A stretch of 52,810 bases of DNA. It comes from Oceanimonas sp052119705. GTDB taxonomy: Bacteria; Pseudomonadota; Gammaproteobacteria; Enterobacterales; Aeromonadaceae. Location: contig NZ_JBGQOP010000023.1 of the NCBI RefSeq assembly GCF_052119705.1, positions 1 through 52,810 of the forward strand, in the 5' to 3' direction. The notes under the pieces were generated by a model. That model made no database searches. It saw only the letters and a list, made by a program, of their open reading frames with translations, and had not been told where the DNA came from. Position numbers and translations under genes: made by a program. Each line of letters begins with the position of its first letter. Positions within the stretch are counted from its first letter, which is position 1. Positions 32,285 to 41,407 of the stretch are shown in pieces.

Positions 32285-33475
32285 TTAGTTGAATAAACCT
32301 TTAACGAACAGCTTAATGTAGTCAATCATGCGGCTAAAGATACCGCCTTGTTGAACGTCTTCTAAAGCCACTAACGGCAGCGTCGCTACGTCTTTATCGT
32401 TCAGTTTCAGATGCAAGGTGCCCACGCGCTCGCCTTTAGCTAACGGTGCACGCAATGAGGCGCTATCGAGCGTAAAGTCAGCTTGCAAGTCTTTGGCTTG
32501 GCCGCGCGGTATGGTCACAGACACGGCTTGGTCTACGCCCAGTTGCACGCTGCTTTTATCACCCAGTAAAATAGGCTGATCCATTAACTTAGTGCCCGCC
32601 GCATAGGGAGTCACAGTTTGGAAGAAGCGAAAGCCGTAAGTTAACAGTTTCTTACTTTCTGCGGCACGAGTTCGCTCACTGCTGGCACCAATGACCACGG
32701 CAATCAGACGCATGTCTTCTTGGGTGGCAGATGAGACCAAGTTGTAGCCAACTGCATCCACGTGGCCGGTTTTAATGCCATCTACCTGTAACGACTTATC
32801 CCACAACAAAGAGTTGCGGTTGTGTTGAGTGATGCCGTTAAACACGAAAGATTTTTCAGAATAAATTTTATATTCTTCTGGCACATCGCGGATCAAGGCT
32901 TGGCCTAACAACGCCATATCGTGGGCTGTGGTATACATAGCATCAGAGTGCAGACCATGGGGCGTCACAAAGTGGCTGTTGGTCATGCCTAAGCGTGCCG
33001 CCCACGCGTTCATCAAGTCGGCAAAGGAGTTAACGCTGCCAGCCAAATGCTCGGCCACGGCAACTGTGGCGTCATTACCAGATTGAATAATGATGCCGCG
33101 GTTAAGTGCTTCTATGCTGACTTCTTTGCCCACCTCTAAAAACATCACCGAAGAGCCGGGGAAGTTTTGTGCCCAGGCCGCTTCGCTAACGGTGACCATG
33201 TCTTCGTTTTTGACCTTACCTTCTTTAATCGCTTGCGCCAAAATGTAGGAGGTCATCATCTTAGTTAAACTAGCCGGAGGCAGTTTCTCATCGGCATTTT
33301 CAGATACCAATATTTGGCCACTGGCATAATCCATTAATACATAAGACTTAGCCGCAATGGCCGGTGCCTCAGGGATCATGGGCGCCACACTGGGTGGAGA
33401 AAGAACTTGTGCTTGGACAGAAACAGAAATCGTGGTGGCCAGCAATAAAGTAGCAAGGGGAGTGATCATGCGCAT
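32285..33475 (-). CDS. dacA: D-alanyl-D-alanine carboxypeptidase (PBP5/6 type)
   Basis: About 396 residues from ATG 33475. The signal peptide MRMITPLATLLLATTISVSV is followed by cleavage after QA. Active-site motifs are SLTK (PPASLTKMM), SGN (IIQSGNDA) and KTG (DGIKTGHVD). The C-terminal beta domain ends in an amphipathic membrane anchor (SRMIDYIKLFVKGLFN). It trims pentapeptide side chains of peptidoglycan. The frame is open to ATG 33520, but that codon lies in a hairpin and would bury the signal peptide. It is last of the mrdA-rodA-mltB-rlpA-dacA cluster. Confidence 0.96.
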   Translation of the reverse strand: MRMITPLATLLLATTISVSVQAQVLSPPSVAPMIPEAPAIAAKSYVLMDYASGQILVSENADEKLPPASLTKMMTSYILAQAIKEGKVKNEDMVTVSEAAWAQNFPGSSVMFLEVGKEVSIEALNRGIIIQSGNDATVAVAEHLAGSVNSFADLMNAWAARLGMTNSHFVTPHGLHSDAMYTTAHDMALLGQALIRDVPEEYKIYSEKSFVFNGITQHNRNSLLWDKSLQVDGIKTGHVDAVGYNLVSSATQEDMRLIAVVIGASSERTRAAESKKLLTYGFRFFQTVTPYAAGTKLMDQPILLGDKSSVQLGVDQAVSVTIPRGQAKDLQADFTLDSASLRAPLAKGERVGTLHLKLNDKDVATLPLVALEDVQQGGIFSRMIDYIKLFVKGLFN

Positions 33476-33500
33476 AACGTGTGTGAGAACCCTATCTGTG

Positions 33501-33519
33501 TGGGCCCTAAACGGGCCCA
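33501..33519 (-). promoter_or_regulatory. GC-rich hairpin in the dacA leader
   Basis: TGGGCCC, a GTTTA loop and GGGCCCA form a perfect 7-bp stem with no T run after it. It lies 26 nt upstream of the preferred dacA start and could affect read-through or mRNA processing. Confidence 0.45.
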
Positions 33520-33591
33520 TTCTGTGTAAAAAGTGATATAAAAGCGTATGTAAAAAAGTGCAAGTAAACAGCTAACGCTAAAGAAGGCCGC

Positions 33592-34635
33592 TTAGTTTAT
33601 AAAGTAAGCCTGAGCGTACCCTTGAGCGACCAAACGATTTAAGATCGCTTGTGTCTTGTTACCTGGAATGGGGCCCATTTGTAAGCGGTACCATTCCGAC
33701 TGGCGTTCTACCCGCGCCGGAAAACCGTATTCTTTACTCAATCTTGCCGCCAGCTCTTGGGCTTTGTCCGGTGAGCGAGTCGCCATTAGCTGTATGTGCT
33801 TGGCATTCGCCCCCCCCGTTTGCGGATTTGGCGTCGCTGCCACCGTTTTGCTCACCACGGCATTGCTGGCGACAGTGCTACTTGCGACATTATTGCCGAC
33901 GCCCGCAGCGTTCTCGGCCTTAGTGCCATACAGCTGATTGCCACTGACGGGGCGGCCATTGAGCACGTTGCCATTCTGGGCCAAACGGATTTCTTTGCCG
34001 TTAGGCGCCATCTTTATCAGCTCTACCTTTACCGAGGCGGTGCCGGTGGCCAACATGCCGAGCTTATAAGCCGCCGCATAGGACAAGTCAATTACGCGGC
34101 CTTCATGAAACGGCCCACGGTCGTTGACCCTTACCACCACTTGCTTGCCGTTGTCTTTGTTGGTGACGCGCACAAACGAGGGCAGCGGCAAGTTTTTATG
34201 GGCCGCCGTCATGGTGTACATATCGTACACTTCGCCGTTTGAGGTATTAAAACCGTGAAACTTGGCGCCATACCAAGAGGCTAAGCCTTCATCGCGATAA
34301 TTTTGTACGTCTTGCCAGACCTCGTAGTCTTGACCCCAGACATTGTAATTCTTATTGCCGCCACGCGTATAGGGCTCATAGCGGGGCACGGCGTCTTTTA
34401 CATGATCAAGCTTTGGGGCATCTTCCGGTGGCACATCTTGGCGCAGGCTATAGCGGCCGCCGGCGGTTTCTTTATGCCAGCGCGCGTCTCTGATCTCACC
34501 TTTAGCAGATCCTTTGCTGTGCGTGCCATGCTTTTTTTGCTCCGCTTGCTCAATCTGAGATTGGGAGCTGCTACAGGCCGTTAATACCAATACGGTAACC
34601 GGTAACAGTGCTTTATAAAGATTTTTCATAGGCAT
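33592..34635 (-). CDS. rlpA: Septal-ring lytic transglycosylase RlpA
   Basis: A 347-residue lipoprotein. Lipobox VLTAC near residue 21; a double-psi beta-barrel domain (about 118-210) with GLASWYG, VRVNDRGPF and VIDLSYAAA; and a C-terminal SPOR domain (about 275-345) that binds denuded glycan at the septum. The start overlaps the mltB end by 23 nt, so coupling is likely; ATG at codon 3 is an alternative. RlpA enzymes of some species cleave naked glycan strands, whereas the E. coli protein may not; activity here is not settled. Confidence 0.95.
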   Translation of the reverse strand: MPMKNLYKALLPVTVLVLTACSSSQSQIEQAEQKKHGTHSKGSAKGEIRDARWHKETAGGRYSLRQDVPPEDAPKLDHVKDAVPRYEPYTRGGNKNYNVWGQDYEVWQDVQNYRDEGLASWYGAKFHGFNTSNGEVYDMYTMTAAHKNLPLPSFVRVTNKDNGKQVVVRVNDRGPFHEGRVIDLSYAAAYKLGMLATGTASVKVELIKMAPNGKEIRLAQNGNVLNGRPVSGNQLYGTKAENAAGVGNNVASSTVASNAVVSKTVAATPNPQTGGANAKHIQLMATRSPDKAQELAARLSKEYGFPARVERQSEWYRLQMGPIPGNKTQAILNRLVAQGYAQAYFIN

Positions 34636-35590
34636 GTTTCAGCTGCTCACTCAGTCGATAGACCGCCATGGCGTAAAGAGGACTGCGATTATAGCGAGTT
34701 ATCACATAAAAGTTATGTCTGACCACCCAGTATTCGGGGCCATCGACGCCATCTAACTTAAGTAGCTTAACAGGCGTCTCGGCATCCAGCGCTTGATCGA
34801 TAACAATACCGGCCGCTACAAATTCGGCCCAAGTGTGATTTATCTCCAGTGCCGGCTCAATAAAGGCGTCTGCCGCCTCAACTTGAGCGGCGCTGACTTT
34901 GGCTGGATAAGCTACGCCATCGCCCAACTGCCAGTCGTGCTCATAAAAATAGTTGCCTACGCTACCGATGGCGTCGTCGGCCACAAATAAGTTACGCACG
35001 CCGTCTGAGTCCGCATCTATGGCGTAGTGGCGATAGCTAGATGAAATAAACTGGCCCATGCCCATGGCGCCGGCATAAGAACCGTTTTGGTTATCCAGCT
35101 CCCAGCCTTGTTCTTTAGATAGCGCTAAGTAATGACCAAACTCCGAGCGGAAAAACTCGCCACGGGGCGGATAATGAAAGCCCAGCGTATAGAGCGCATC
35201 CAGCACCTTGTAGTTGCCCATGTTAGCGCCATAGGAGGTTTCTACACCTATGATGGCGGTGATAATTTCGGCCGGCACTTTTGATGTTTCCACGGCTTGA
35301 TCTAATAGCGCTTTATGATCGTGCCAAAACTTAACGCCGTCGTTGATGCGCTTCTCGGTTAAGAAGATAGGGCGATAGACGCTCCACGGCTTGGCTTCTG
35401 CAGGGCGGGTCATGGCATCGATTATCGACTGCTGATAGGTAGCCTGAGACAAGGCGGCGTTTAGCTCGCTGGCGGGTATTTCAAACTTGGTGGCCAATTG
35501 ATCAATCCAAGCCGCTTGTTCGGGGTTAGTGTCTTGTGCCATGGCTGCGGGAGAGAGCAAGAGAGCAGCAGAAAGAAGAGCAAAACGCAT
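34613..35590 (-). CDS. mltB: Membrane-bound/periplasmic lytic murein transglycosylase B
   Basis: A 325-residue SLT family 3 enzyme. The catalytic glutamate is E117 in IIGVETSYG; the motifs AGAMGMGQFISSSYRHYAID and DAIGSVGNYFYEHDW follow. It cleaves peptidoglycan glycan strands. The N-terminus is an ordinary signal peptide (LLLSPAAMAQ) with no lipobox, unlike lipoprotein MltB of E. coli, so it should be soluble in the periplasm. Location between rodA and rlpA is usual in Aeromonas- and Vibrio-like bacteria. Confidence 0.95.
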   Translation of the reverse strand: MRFALLSAALLLSPAAMAQDTNPEQAAWIDQLATKFEIPASELNAALSQATYQQSIIDAMTRPAEAKPWSVYRPIFLTEKRINDGVKFWHDHKALLDQAVETSKVPAEIITAIIGVETSYGANMGNYKVLDALYTLGFHYPPRGEFFRSEFGHYLALSKEQGWELDNQNGSYAGAMGMGQFISSSYRHYAIDADSDGVRNLFVADDAIGSVGNYFYEHDWQLGDGVAYPAKVSAAQVEAADAFIEPALEINHTWAEFVAAGIVIDQALDAETPVKLLKLDGVDGPEYWVVRHNFYVITRYNRSPLYAMAVYRLSEQLKHAYEKSL

Positions 35591-35602
35591 TCGATAATCC
35601 TT

Positions 35603-36709
35603 TTATTTAGCCAATAGGCGCTTATGAGAGTGCACAGACATTAAAATACCAAAACCTGCCATTAGGGTAACCATAGAGGTACCGCCGTAGCTGATCAAAG
35701 GCAAGGGCACGCCCACCACGGGCAACAGGCCACTGACCATGCCGATGTTAACGAACACATAAACAAAAAAGGTCAGGGTGAGTGCGCCGCCTAATAACCG
35801 TGGAAAGGCACCTTGTGCTTGCATAGAGATATGCAGGCCGCGCCAAATGATGAAAAGGTATAACAGTACCAGCAAGCAAACGCCAACCAAGCCGAACTCT
35901 TCAGCCAGCACCGCAAAAATAAAATCCGTGTGTCGCTCGGGCAAAAACTCCAGCTGCGATTGCGTGCCTTGCAGCCAGCCCTTGCCCCACAAGCCGCCGG
36001 AGCCAATCGCAATCTTAGATTGTATGATGTGATAACCCGCACCTAGCGGATCTGACTCTGGATTAAGCAGTGTCAGAACCCGTCGCTTTTGGTAGTCGTG
36101 CATCAAGAAAAACCACAGCGGTGGCAAAAAAGCGGCCACAGCCACCAAGGCGGCGGCGATCAGACGCCACGACAAACCCGCTAAAAAAATCACAAAAAAG
36201 CCTGAGGCCGCCACCAATAAGGAGGTGCCTAAATCTGGCTGCTTGGCAATTAATAGCGTGGGCACCATTACCATGATCAAGGCTAAAAACACCTGCAGTA
36301 GGCTCGGTGGTAGCGGGTAACGACTAATATAGGTGGCGATCATCATCGGCATCACCAGCTTCATTATCTCTGAGGGTTGAAAGCGAATACTGCCAAATTC
36401 CAGCCAGCGCTGGGCGCCTTTGCCCACATCTCCCACCAGTATCACCAACACCAGTAATATAATGCCGAACACAAATACCGGCGGAGACCAACGGGCATAA
36501 AAGCTGGGGGGTAATTGTGCCAGCCCCAGCATTACCACGAACGCTAAGCCGCAGCGCATAGCTTGGCGGAACAGGGAATCTAAATCCTCCCCGCTTGCAG
36601 AATATAAGATGACCAAGCTGGCACTTAACAGGCAGCACAAAGCTAAAAATAATGGCCAGTCGAGGTGTAAAATTTCGCTTAACGAGCGGCGGTTTTTATG
36701 TTTAGCCAT
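35603..36709 (-). CDS. rodA: Rod-shape SEDS glycosyltransferase RodA (MrdB)
   Basis: A 368-residue membrane protein (E. coli RodA 370) with ten or so helices of the SEDS family. It polymerises glycan strands in the elongasome with PBP2. KQPDLGTSLL, LPERHTDFIFAVLAEEFG and PLPLISYGGTSM are diagnostic. The ATG overlaps the mrdA stop as TAATG, so the pair is translated together. Confidence 0.97.
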   Translation of the reverse strand: MAKHKNRRSLSEILHLDWPLFLALCCLLSASLVILYSASGEDLDSLFRQAMRCGLAFVVMLGLAQLPPSFYARWSPPVFVFGIILLVLVILVGDVGKGAQRWLEFGSIRFQPSEIMKLVMPMMIATYISRYPLPPSLLQVFLALIMVMVPTLLIAKQPDLGTSLLVAASGFFVIFLAGLSWRLIAAALVAVAAFLPPLWFFLMHDYQKRRVLTLLNPESDPLGAGYHIIQSKIAIGSGGLWGKGWLQGTQSQLEFLPERHTDFIFAVLAEEFGLVGVCLLVLLYLFIIWRGLHISMQAQGAFPRLLGGALTLTFFVYVFVNIGMVSGLLPVVGVPLPLISYGGTSMVTLMAGFGILMSVHSHKRLLAK

Positions 36710-38616
36710 TAATCTTGCTCCTCAGCCGTGTCGGCCGCACTCTCGTCGATTACTATTGGCTCAATATCAGGGATCATATATAAGTCGAGTAATGAGCGGG
36801 CCACGGGAGCGGCATGGGAGCTGCCGCCGCCAATGTTTTCTAGCACCACAGACACCACTACCTTAGGATCTTCGTAAGGGGCGTAAGCGATAAAGAGCGC
36901 GTTATCACGTAAATGCTCTTTGGTGGAAGCATGATCATATTGTTGGTTTTCGGCCAAGCTAAATACTTGAGCTGTGCCTGACTTACCCGCCGCGGTATAA
37001 GGGGTGTTGGCAAAGGCGCGGCGCGCCGTGCCTTCTTTACCATTGATAACCCTGTGCATGCCGGACAGCGCCACGTTCCAATAGTTGTCTTGTTTAAGCA
37101 CAATCGGCTTACCTTTGCTGACCGGCATGGCTATTTTGCCATCGGGTGTACCTATGGCATCGAGTAGTCTTGGGTGTATGGTTTCACCGTGATCCACTAA
37201 TATGGTGGCGGCACGTGCCAGTTGCAGCGGTGTGGCTGCCCAGTAGCCTTGGCCTATGCCCACCGAAATAGTGTCGCCTTGAAACCAAGCTTGCTTGTGC
37301 CGAGTGCGCTTCCAATCTCGGGAGGGCATAGTGCCATTGGCTTCTTCATGCAAGTCTATGCCGGAGAATTGGCCGAAACCAAAGCGGGTCATGTAATCAT
37401 GCATGGTATCTATGCCGGCTTTGTAGGCCAGATCATAGAAGAAAGTATCGGCGGAAATTTCGATGGCGCGATACACGTCCATCCAGCCATGTCCCCAGCG
37501 GCGCCAGTCGCGAAACTTATGTTTGGTGTTGGGAATTTGAAAGAAAGGCGCACCAAAGTAGCGGGTACTGGGCGTGAATACGCCTTCGTTTAAGCCCATC
37601 ACGGCTAACATGGGTTTGACCGTGGAAGCGGGGGCATAAATACCTTGGCTGGCACGGTTGATCAGCGGTCGGTCGGGATTGTTGAGTAATTCACGATACT
37701 CGGGGCCACTGATACCATGCACAAACAGGTTAGGATCGTAGCTGGGGCTTGAGATTAACGCCAAAATTTTGCCATCTTGTGGCGTCATGATCACAGCTGC
37801 ACCGCGCCGATTGCCCATCAACTTTTGTGCTTTTTGTTGTAAGGCAACGTCCACATTCAGATAAATATCATTGCCGGGTATGGGGGGCTGATATTTAAGG
37901 GTACGGATCACCCGCCCACGGTTGTTCACTTCCACTTCTTGATAGCCGGTTTGGCCATGCAACATGTCTTCGTAATAACGTTCTACCCCTAACTTACCTA
38001 TGTCATGAGTTGAAGCGTAATTGGCCAGTTTGTTGTCTTCTTTAAGGCGAGCTACGTCTTTGTCGTTAATGCGCGCCACATAGCCAATCACGTGGGTAAA
38101 GGTATCGCGATAAGGATAAAAACGTTTGAGGTAGGCTTCAATAGAGGCGCCAGGAAATTTGTGCTGATTAATGCTAAAGCGCGCCACTTGCTCTTCGTTA
38201 AGGCGGTTTACTAACACCACGGGCGTAAAACGTCGCTGGCGCTTAACTTCATTGAAGAAGCGCGTTTTCACTTCTGGATCCAGATCCAGCAAGGTGATCA
38301 GTTGATCGACATACTGATCCAGATTGGTGGCTTGTTCGGGGGTAATTTCTAGGCTGTAAATGGGTCGGTTTTCTGCCAATAACACGCCGTTGCGATCGTA
38401 GATAAGACCACGGGTGGGCGGCACGGGCACCACCTTGATACGGTTATCGTTGGACCGAGTTTGATAACTTTGGTGTTCGGTAATTTGCACATGGTAGAGA
38501 TTAGCGAGCAATACGCCGAGCAAAACCAAGATGCCAATAAAGGCAATAACGGCGCGGCGCCAGTATAACGAGGATTCGGCGCTGTGGTTGCGCATCTTTA
38601 CCCGAGCGTTAGCCAT
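36709..38616 (-). CDS. mrdA: Peptidoglycan D,D-transpeptidase MrdA (PBP2)
   Basis: A 635-residue class B PBP (E. coli 633). There is an N-terminal membrane helix (about 20-42) and a dimerisation domain with RGLIYDRNGVLLAENRP. The catalytic domain has S331-T-V-K334, a SADTFF motif and AAGKSGTAQV. It cross-links side-wall peptidoglycan with RodA. The start ATG 38616 lies 2 nt from the rlmH stop, so rlmH-mrdA-rodA form one unit. Confidence 0.97.
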   Translation of the reverse strand: MANARVKMRNHSAESSLYWRRAVIAFIGILVLLGVLLANLYHVQITEHQSYQTRSNDNRIKVVPVPPTRGLIYDRNGVLLAENRPIYSLEITPEQATNLDQYVDQLITLLDLDPEVKTRFFNEVKRQRRFTPVVLVNRLNEEQVARFSINQHKFPGASIEAYLKRFYPYRDTFTHVIGYVARINDKDVARLKEDNKLANYASTHDIGKLGVERYYEDMLHGQTGYQEVEVNNRGRVIRTLKYQPPIPGNDIYLNVDVALQQKAQKLMGNRRGAAVIMTPQDGKILALISSPSYDPNLFVHGISGPEYRELLNNPDRPLINRASQGIYAPASTVKPMLAVMGLNEGVFTPSTRYFGAPFFQIPNTKHKFRDWRRWGHGWMDVYRAIEISADTFFYDLAYKAGIDTMHDYMTRFGFGQFSGIDLHEEANGTMPSRDWKRTRHKQAWFQGDTISVGIGQGYWAATPLQLARAATILVDHGETIHPRLLDAIGTPDGKIAMPVSKGKPIVLKQDNYWNVALSGMHRVINGKEGTARRAFANTPYTAAGKSGTAQVFSLAENQQYDHASTKEHLRDNALFIAYAPYEDPKVVVSVVLENIGGGSSHAAPVARSLLDLYMIPDIEPIVIDESAADTAEEQD

Positions 38617-38618
38617 GC

Positions 38619-39089
38619 TTATTCTCGGTGGTAAGGGTGGTTGTTATTCACGCTCCAAGCGCGATACAGACTTTCTGCCGCCACTACGCGTACCAAGGGA
38701 TGAGGCAGGGTCAAGGTGGATAACGACCAAGATTGCTCGGCGGCAGCTTTACACGCCGGCGACAACCCTTCGGGCCCACCAATTAAAATCGCCACATCAC
38801 GCCCGTCCATTTGCCAGCGATTAAGCTCGCCGGCTAATTGAGGCGTTGTCCAGGGTCTGCCAGGAATATCCAAGGTCACGATGCAAGCAGACTTAGACAC
38901 GGCCGCCAGCATTTGCTCGCCTTCGCGCTGTAAAATACGCTCGATGTCGGCGTTTTTTCCGCGTTTACCGGCGCTGATTTCAATCAGCTCCAAGGGTAAA
39001 TCCCGCGGGAAACGCCGTTGGTATTCCTGAAAACCGGTGGTGACCCAAGCAGGCATTTTGGTACCTACCGCCACCAGTTGTAGTTTCAT
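38619..39089 (-). CDS. rlmH: 23S rRNA pseudouridine-1915 N3-methyltransferase
   Basis: 156 residues from ATG 39089 (E. coli RlmH 155). A SPOUT-class methyltransferase that acts on helix 69 of 23S rRNA. It begins MKLQLVAVGTKMPAWVTTGF; the SAM knot has ILIGGPEGLSP and LTLPHPLVRVV. The start overlaps the rsfS stop as TAATG; a longer open frame upstream is rsfS sequence read in another frame. Confidence 0.97.
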   Translation of the reverse strand: MKLQLVAVGTKMPAWVTTGFQEYQRRFPRDLPLELIEISAGKRGKNADIERILQREGEQMLAAVSKSACIVTLDIPGRPWTTPQLAGELNRWQMDGRDVAILIGGPEGLSPACKAAAEQSWSLSTLTLPHPLVRVVAAESLYRAWSVNNNHPYHRE

Positions 39090-39430
39090 TAGGCGCTTGC
39101 TCCTACTGTTGGGCCGCCCCACAGTTTTTCGAGCTCATATAAATTACGTGTTTCGTCTTGCATCACGTGAATGATCACATCACCTAAGTCGACCAATACC
39201 CACTCGCCTGTGTCTTTGCCTTGCATGCTCAGTACAGTGAGGTTGGCTTGCTTGGCATCCATAACGACACGTTCAGCAATGGCGTTCACATGGCGGCTAG
39301 AAGTACCTGTGCACACTATCATGCAGTCGGTAATGGTGGACTTGCCAACGACGTCCAGCACTTGGATGTCTTGGGCTTTGCTATCGTCGAGCTTATCAAC
39401 AATAAAATCGTACAGTTCTTTACCTTGCAA
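39089..39430 (-). CDS. rsfS: Ribosomal silencing factor RsfS
   Basis: A 113-residue DUF143 protein (E. coli 105) that binds ribosomal protein uL14 and blocks subunit joining in poor conditions. The core has CTGTSSRHVNAIAERV and GEWVLVDLGDVIIHVM. The start is TTG 39430, with AGGAG 8 nt upstream; the protein then begins MQGKELYDFIVDKLDD like its homologues. It is coupled to rlmH. Confidence 0.95.
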   Translation of the reverse strand: MQGKELYDFIVDKLDDSKAQDIQVLDVVGKSTITDCMIVCTGTSSRHVNAIAERVVMDAKQANLTVLSMQGKDTGEWVLVDLGDVIIHVMQDETRNLYELEKLWGGPTVGASA

Positions 39431-39464
39431 GGGGTGCGCTCCTCAATAAAATTATGACGGCGGA

Positions 39465-40112
39465 TTATAACACGGGCAATTGATAGAGTCCCTTGTCACG
39501 AATGTAGTTGAGCACGGGTTCTGGCAACAAATATTGCGGATTGTTCCCCGCTTTTACACAATCGCGAATGTGTGTCGAAGAAATGTCCAGTTGCGGGCTA
39601 TCAAACAGGTAGATGTAACCGTTTAACTGGCGACTCAATTGCTTGGTGTCTGGGGTGGCGTGGGTGCTGACCAGCGTAGTTATATTATCATTAAAGTCTG
39701 GCCGCCAACCGGGTCTGTGGCTGACGACTAAATGGGCATAATCTAGCAGTTGTTGCCAGCCATGCCATTGATCTAATTGGCATAAGGAGTCCATGCCCAT
39801 AAGGAAACACAGCGGCGTGTCGGGTAGCTCAGCCCTAAGCTCTTTTAAAGTATCCAAGGTATAAGAAGGACGGTCGCGGTTAAGCTCGCGCTCATCCACC
39901 ACCAGCCCTGTGGTTTGGCTGGCGGCCAATTTCACCATGGCCAGTCTGTGCTCAGGCGAGCTATCGGGAGTCGCCTTATGGGGCGGAATATAATTAGGAA
40001 TTAAGCGCACTTCGCTTAAATTTAAGCACTCAAGCAGGGCAATCGCCGGTCGCAAGTGCCCCACATGAATCGGATCAAAGGTACCACCCAATAAACCAAT
40101 GGCTTTGTTCAT
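39465..40112 (-). CDS. nadD: Nicotinate-nucleotide adenylyltransferase
   Basis: A 215-residue nucleotidyltransferase (E. coli NadD 213) that adenylates nicotinate mononucleotide in NAD synthesis. Motifs are LLGGTFDPIHVGHLRPA (about 7-23) and the C-terminal ISSTHIRDCV. Start ATG 40112. It is followed by rsfS after 34 nt. In E. coli holA lies directly upstream; here a 272-bp gap filled by a MITE-like element separates them. Confidence 0.97.
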   Translation of the reverse strand: MNKAIGLLGGTFDPIHVGHLRPAIALLECLNLSEVRLIPNYIPPHKATPDSSPEHRLAMVKLAASQTTGLVVDERELNRDRPSYTLDTLKELRAELPDTPLCFLMGMDSLCQLDQWHGWQQLLDYAHLVVSHRPGWRPDFNDNITTLVSTHATPDTKQLSRQLNGYIYLFDSPQLDISSTHIRDCVKAGNNPQYLLPEPVLNYIRDKGLYQLPVL

Positions 40113-40164
40113 GACGTTGCTCCGTGAAATGAAAGCGGCTTAAAAACAGAGACCAAAGACTTTC

Positions 40165-40350
40165 TGCAACGAAACCCACTAAATCCGCTAAAAAATTAAG
40201 CTAGGATAACAACGAAAAAAGCCAGAGCATCAGATTGGTAAGAGTGACAACAAAGTAAATACCGTTTTGTGTAATGGCGGCCGTTTTATCCCTTAAATCC
40301 CATTCAGATTTTGTCCCTATTTTTTCGTTGGTTTCGTGGATTTCGTTGCA
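40165..40350 (-). repeat. MITE-like foldback element, copy D (186 bp), between holA and nadD
   Basis: Ends TGCAACGAAACCCAC (40165-40179) and GTGGATTTCGTTGCA (40336-40350) match in 14 of 15 positions. It is inverted relative to copies B and C, as shown by CTAAAAAATTAAG at its left side. The length equals copy C. A 70-codon ORF across it is not credible. Confidence 0.85.
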
Positions 40351-40384
40351 AATCTGGTTTAGGTGTTTTGTCTTTAACTTGGCG

Positions 40385-41407
40385 CTAGGGGGTGATCCCC
40401 ATCTTGTTGTCATCTAAAAAGCCGACGCAGATGCTGTATAGCCAGCGCCAGGCTTCGTCATCATCGAAACTAGCTACGGCCAGATCGGCGGCGGCGAGCA
40501 TGGCTTGTAGCTGCTGTAGCTTAGGCAAAGGCAAGCGGTTAAGCGCGCCTTGTACCAAGTGTTGGCGGCTGGACCAAATATGCAGCTGGGCGGCGAGTTG
40601 TGAAAACGTCTGACCCGCGCTTAAACCTAATTGCATTTGGATCAGTGGGCTTAATTCTCTGGCAAAGAGATGACAGAGCATGCCGGCGTCTATGCCATCA
40701 CCGCGCAGCTGTAATAAAATACGCGTGGCGCGTTTCACCTTACCCTCGAGCAGTGGGTCAAACAGCTGAAACGGATTAAATTGATGATGGGGCTGCACTT
40801 GTGCTTGTAACAGCGCCAAACTTAACGGCTGAGCTAAGTTTTGCAGCGCCAACTTTTCTATCTCGCCACTGAGTGCTAATAGGTTGCCCTCAAAGGCAAA
40901 CGCCAGCCAGTTTACACCCTCCGCATCCACTTGCAGGCCGTTTTGCATGAGGCGTTGGCTGACCCAGCGTTGTAAGTGCGTACCTTCAGGTGTTGCTACC
41001 GGAATAACGGGGCCGGCATTACTGAGTGCCGTAAACCAGGCGCCTTTTTGTTGTTGCTGATTCAGTTTAGGGCCGGTAATAAGCAGCAAAAGATCCGGAT
41101 GGCAATATTTGAGTAATTCGCGCAGCCGCTCGGAGGCGGTTTTATCGAGCTTTTCGGGCAGCTGCAGTTCAATAATTTGCCGTTGGCTAAACAGGCTTAA
41201 ACTTTGGCTGGCGGCAAAAATTTCGTCCCAGTCTAATCCGGGATCGCCATCAAAGCGCAGTCGTTCGTCAAAACCTTGGTCGCGGGCCGCTTGGCGCAAC
41301 ATGTCTAGGGCTTCAAATTTGAGCAAGGGCTCATCGCCATAAATAAAATAGCAGGGCGCTAGCCCTGCTTTAAGATGTTGTGCCAGTTTTTCTGGATACA
41401 GCCGCAT
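40385..41407 (-). CDS. holA: DNA polymerase III delta subunit
   Basis: A 340-residue clamp-loader subunit (E. coli 343) that opens the sliding clamp. It begins MRLYPEKLAQHLKAGLAPCY, followed by FIYGDEPLL; LLLITGPKLNQQQQKGAWF and the QPHHQFNPFQLFDPLLEGK region are typical. The ATG overlaps the lptE stop as TAATG. The frame ends just before the MITE-like element at 40165-40350. Confidence 0.96.
   Translation of the reverse strand: MRLYPEKLAQHLKAGLAPCYFIYGDEPLLKFEALDMLRQAARDQGFDERLRFDGDPGLDWDEIFAASQSLSLFSQRQIIELQLPEKLDKTASERLRELLKYCHPDLLLLITGPKLNQQQQKGAWFTALSNAGPVIPVATPEGTHLQRWVSQRLMQNGLQVDAEGVNWLAFAFEGNLLALSGEIEKLALQNLAQPLSLALLQAQVQPHHQFNPFQLFDPLLEGKVKRATRILLQLRGDGIDAGMLCHLFARELSPLIQMQLGLSAGQTFSQLAAQLHIWSSRQHLVQGALNRLPLPKLQQLQAMLAAADLAVASFDDDEAWRWLYSICVGFLDDNKMGITP

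Noticed and set aside
40201..40413. 70-codon ORF between nadD and holA
   Set aside because: It lies across the MITE-like element and the holA 3' end; composition is that of the repeat.
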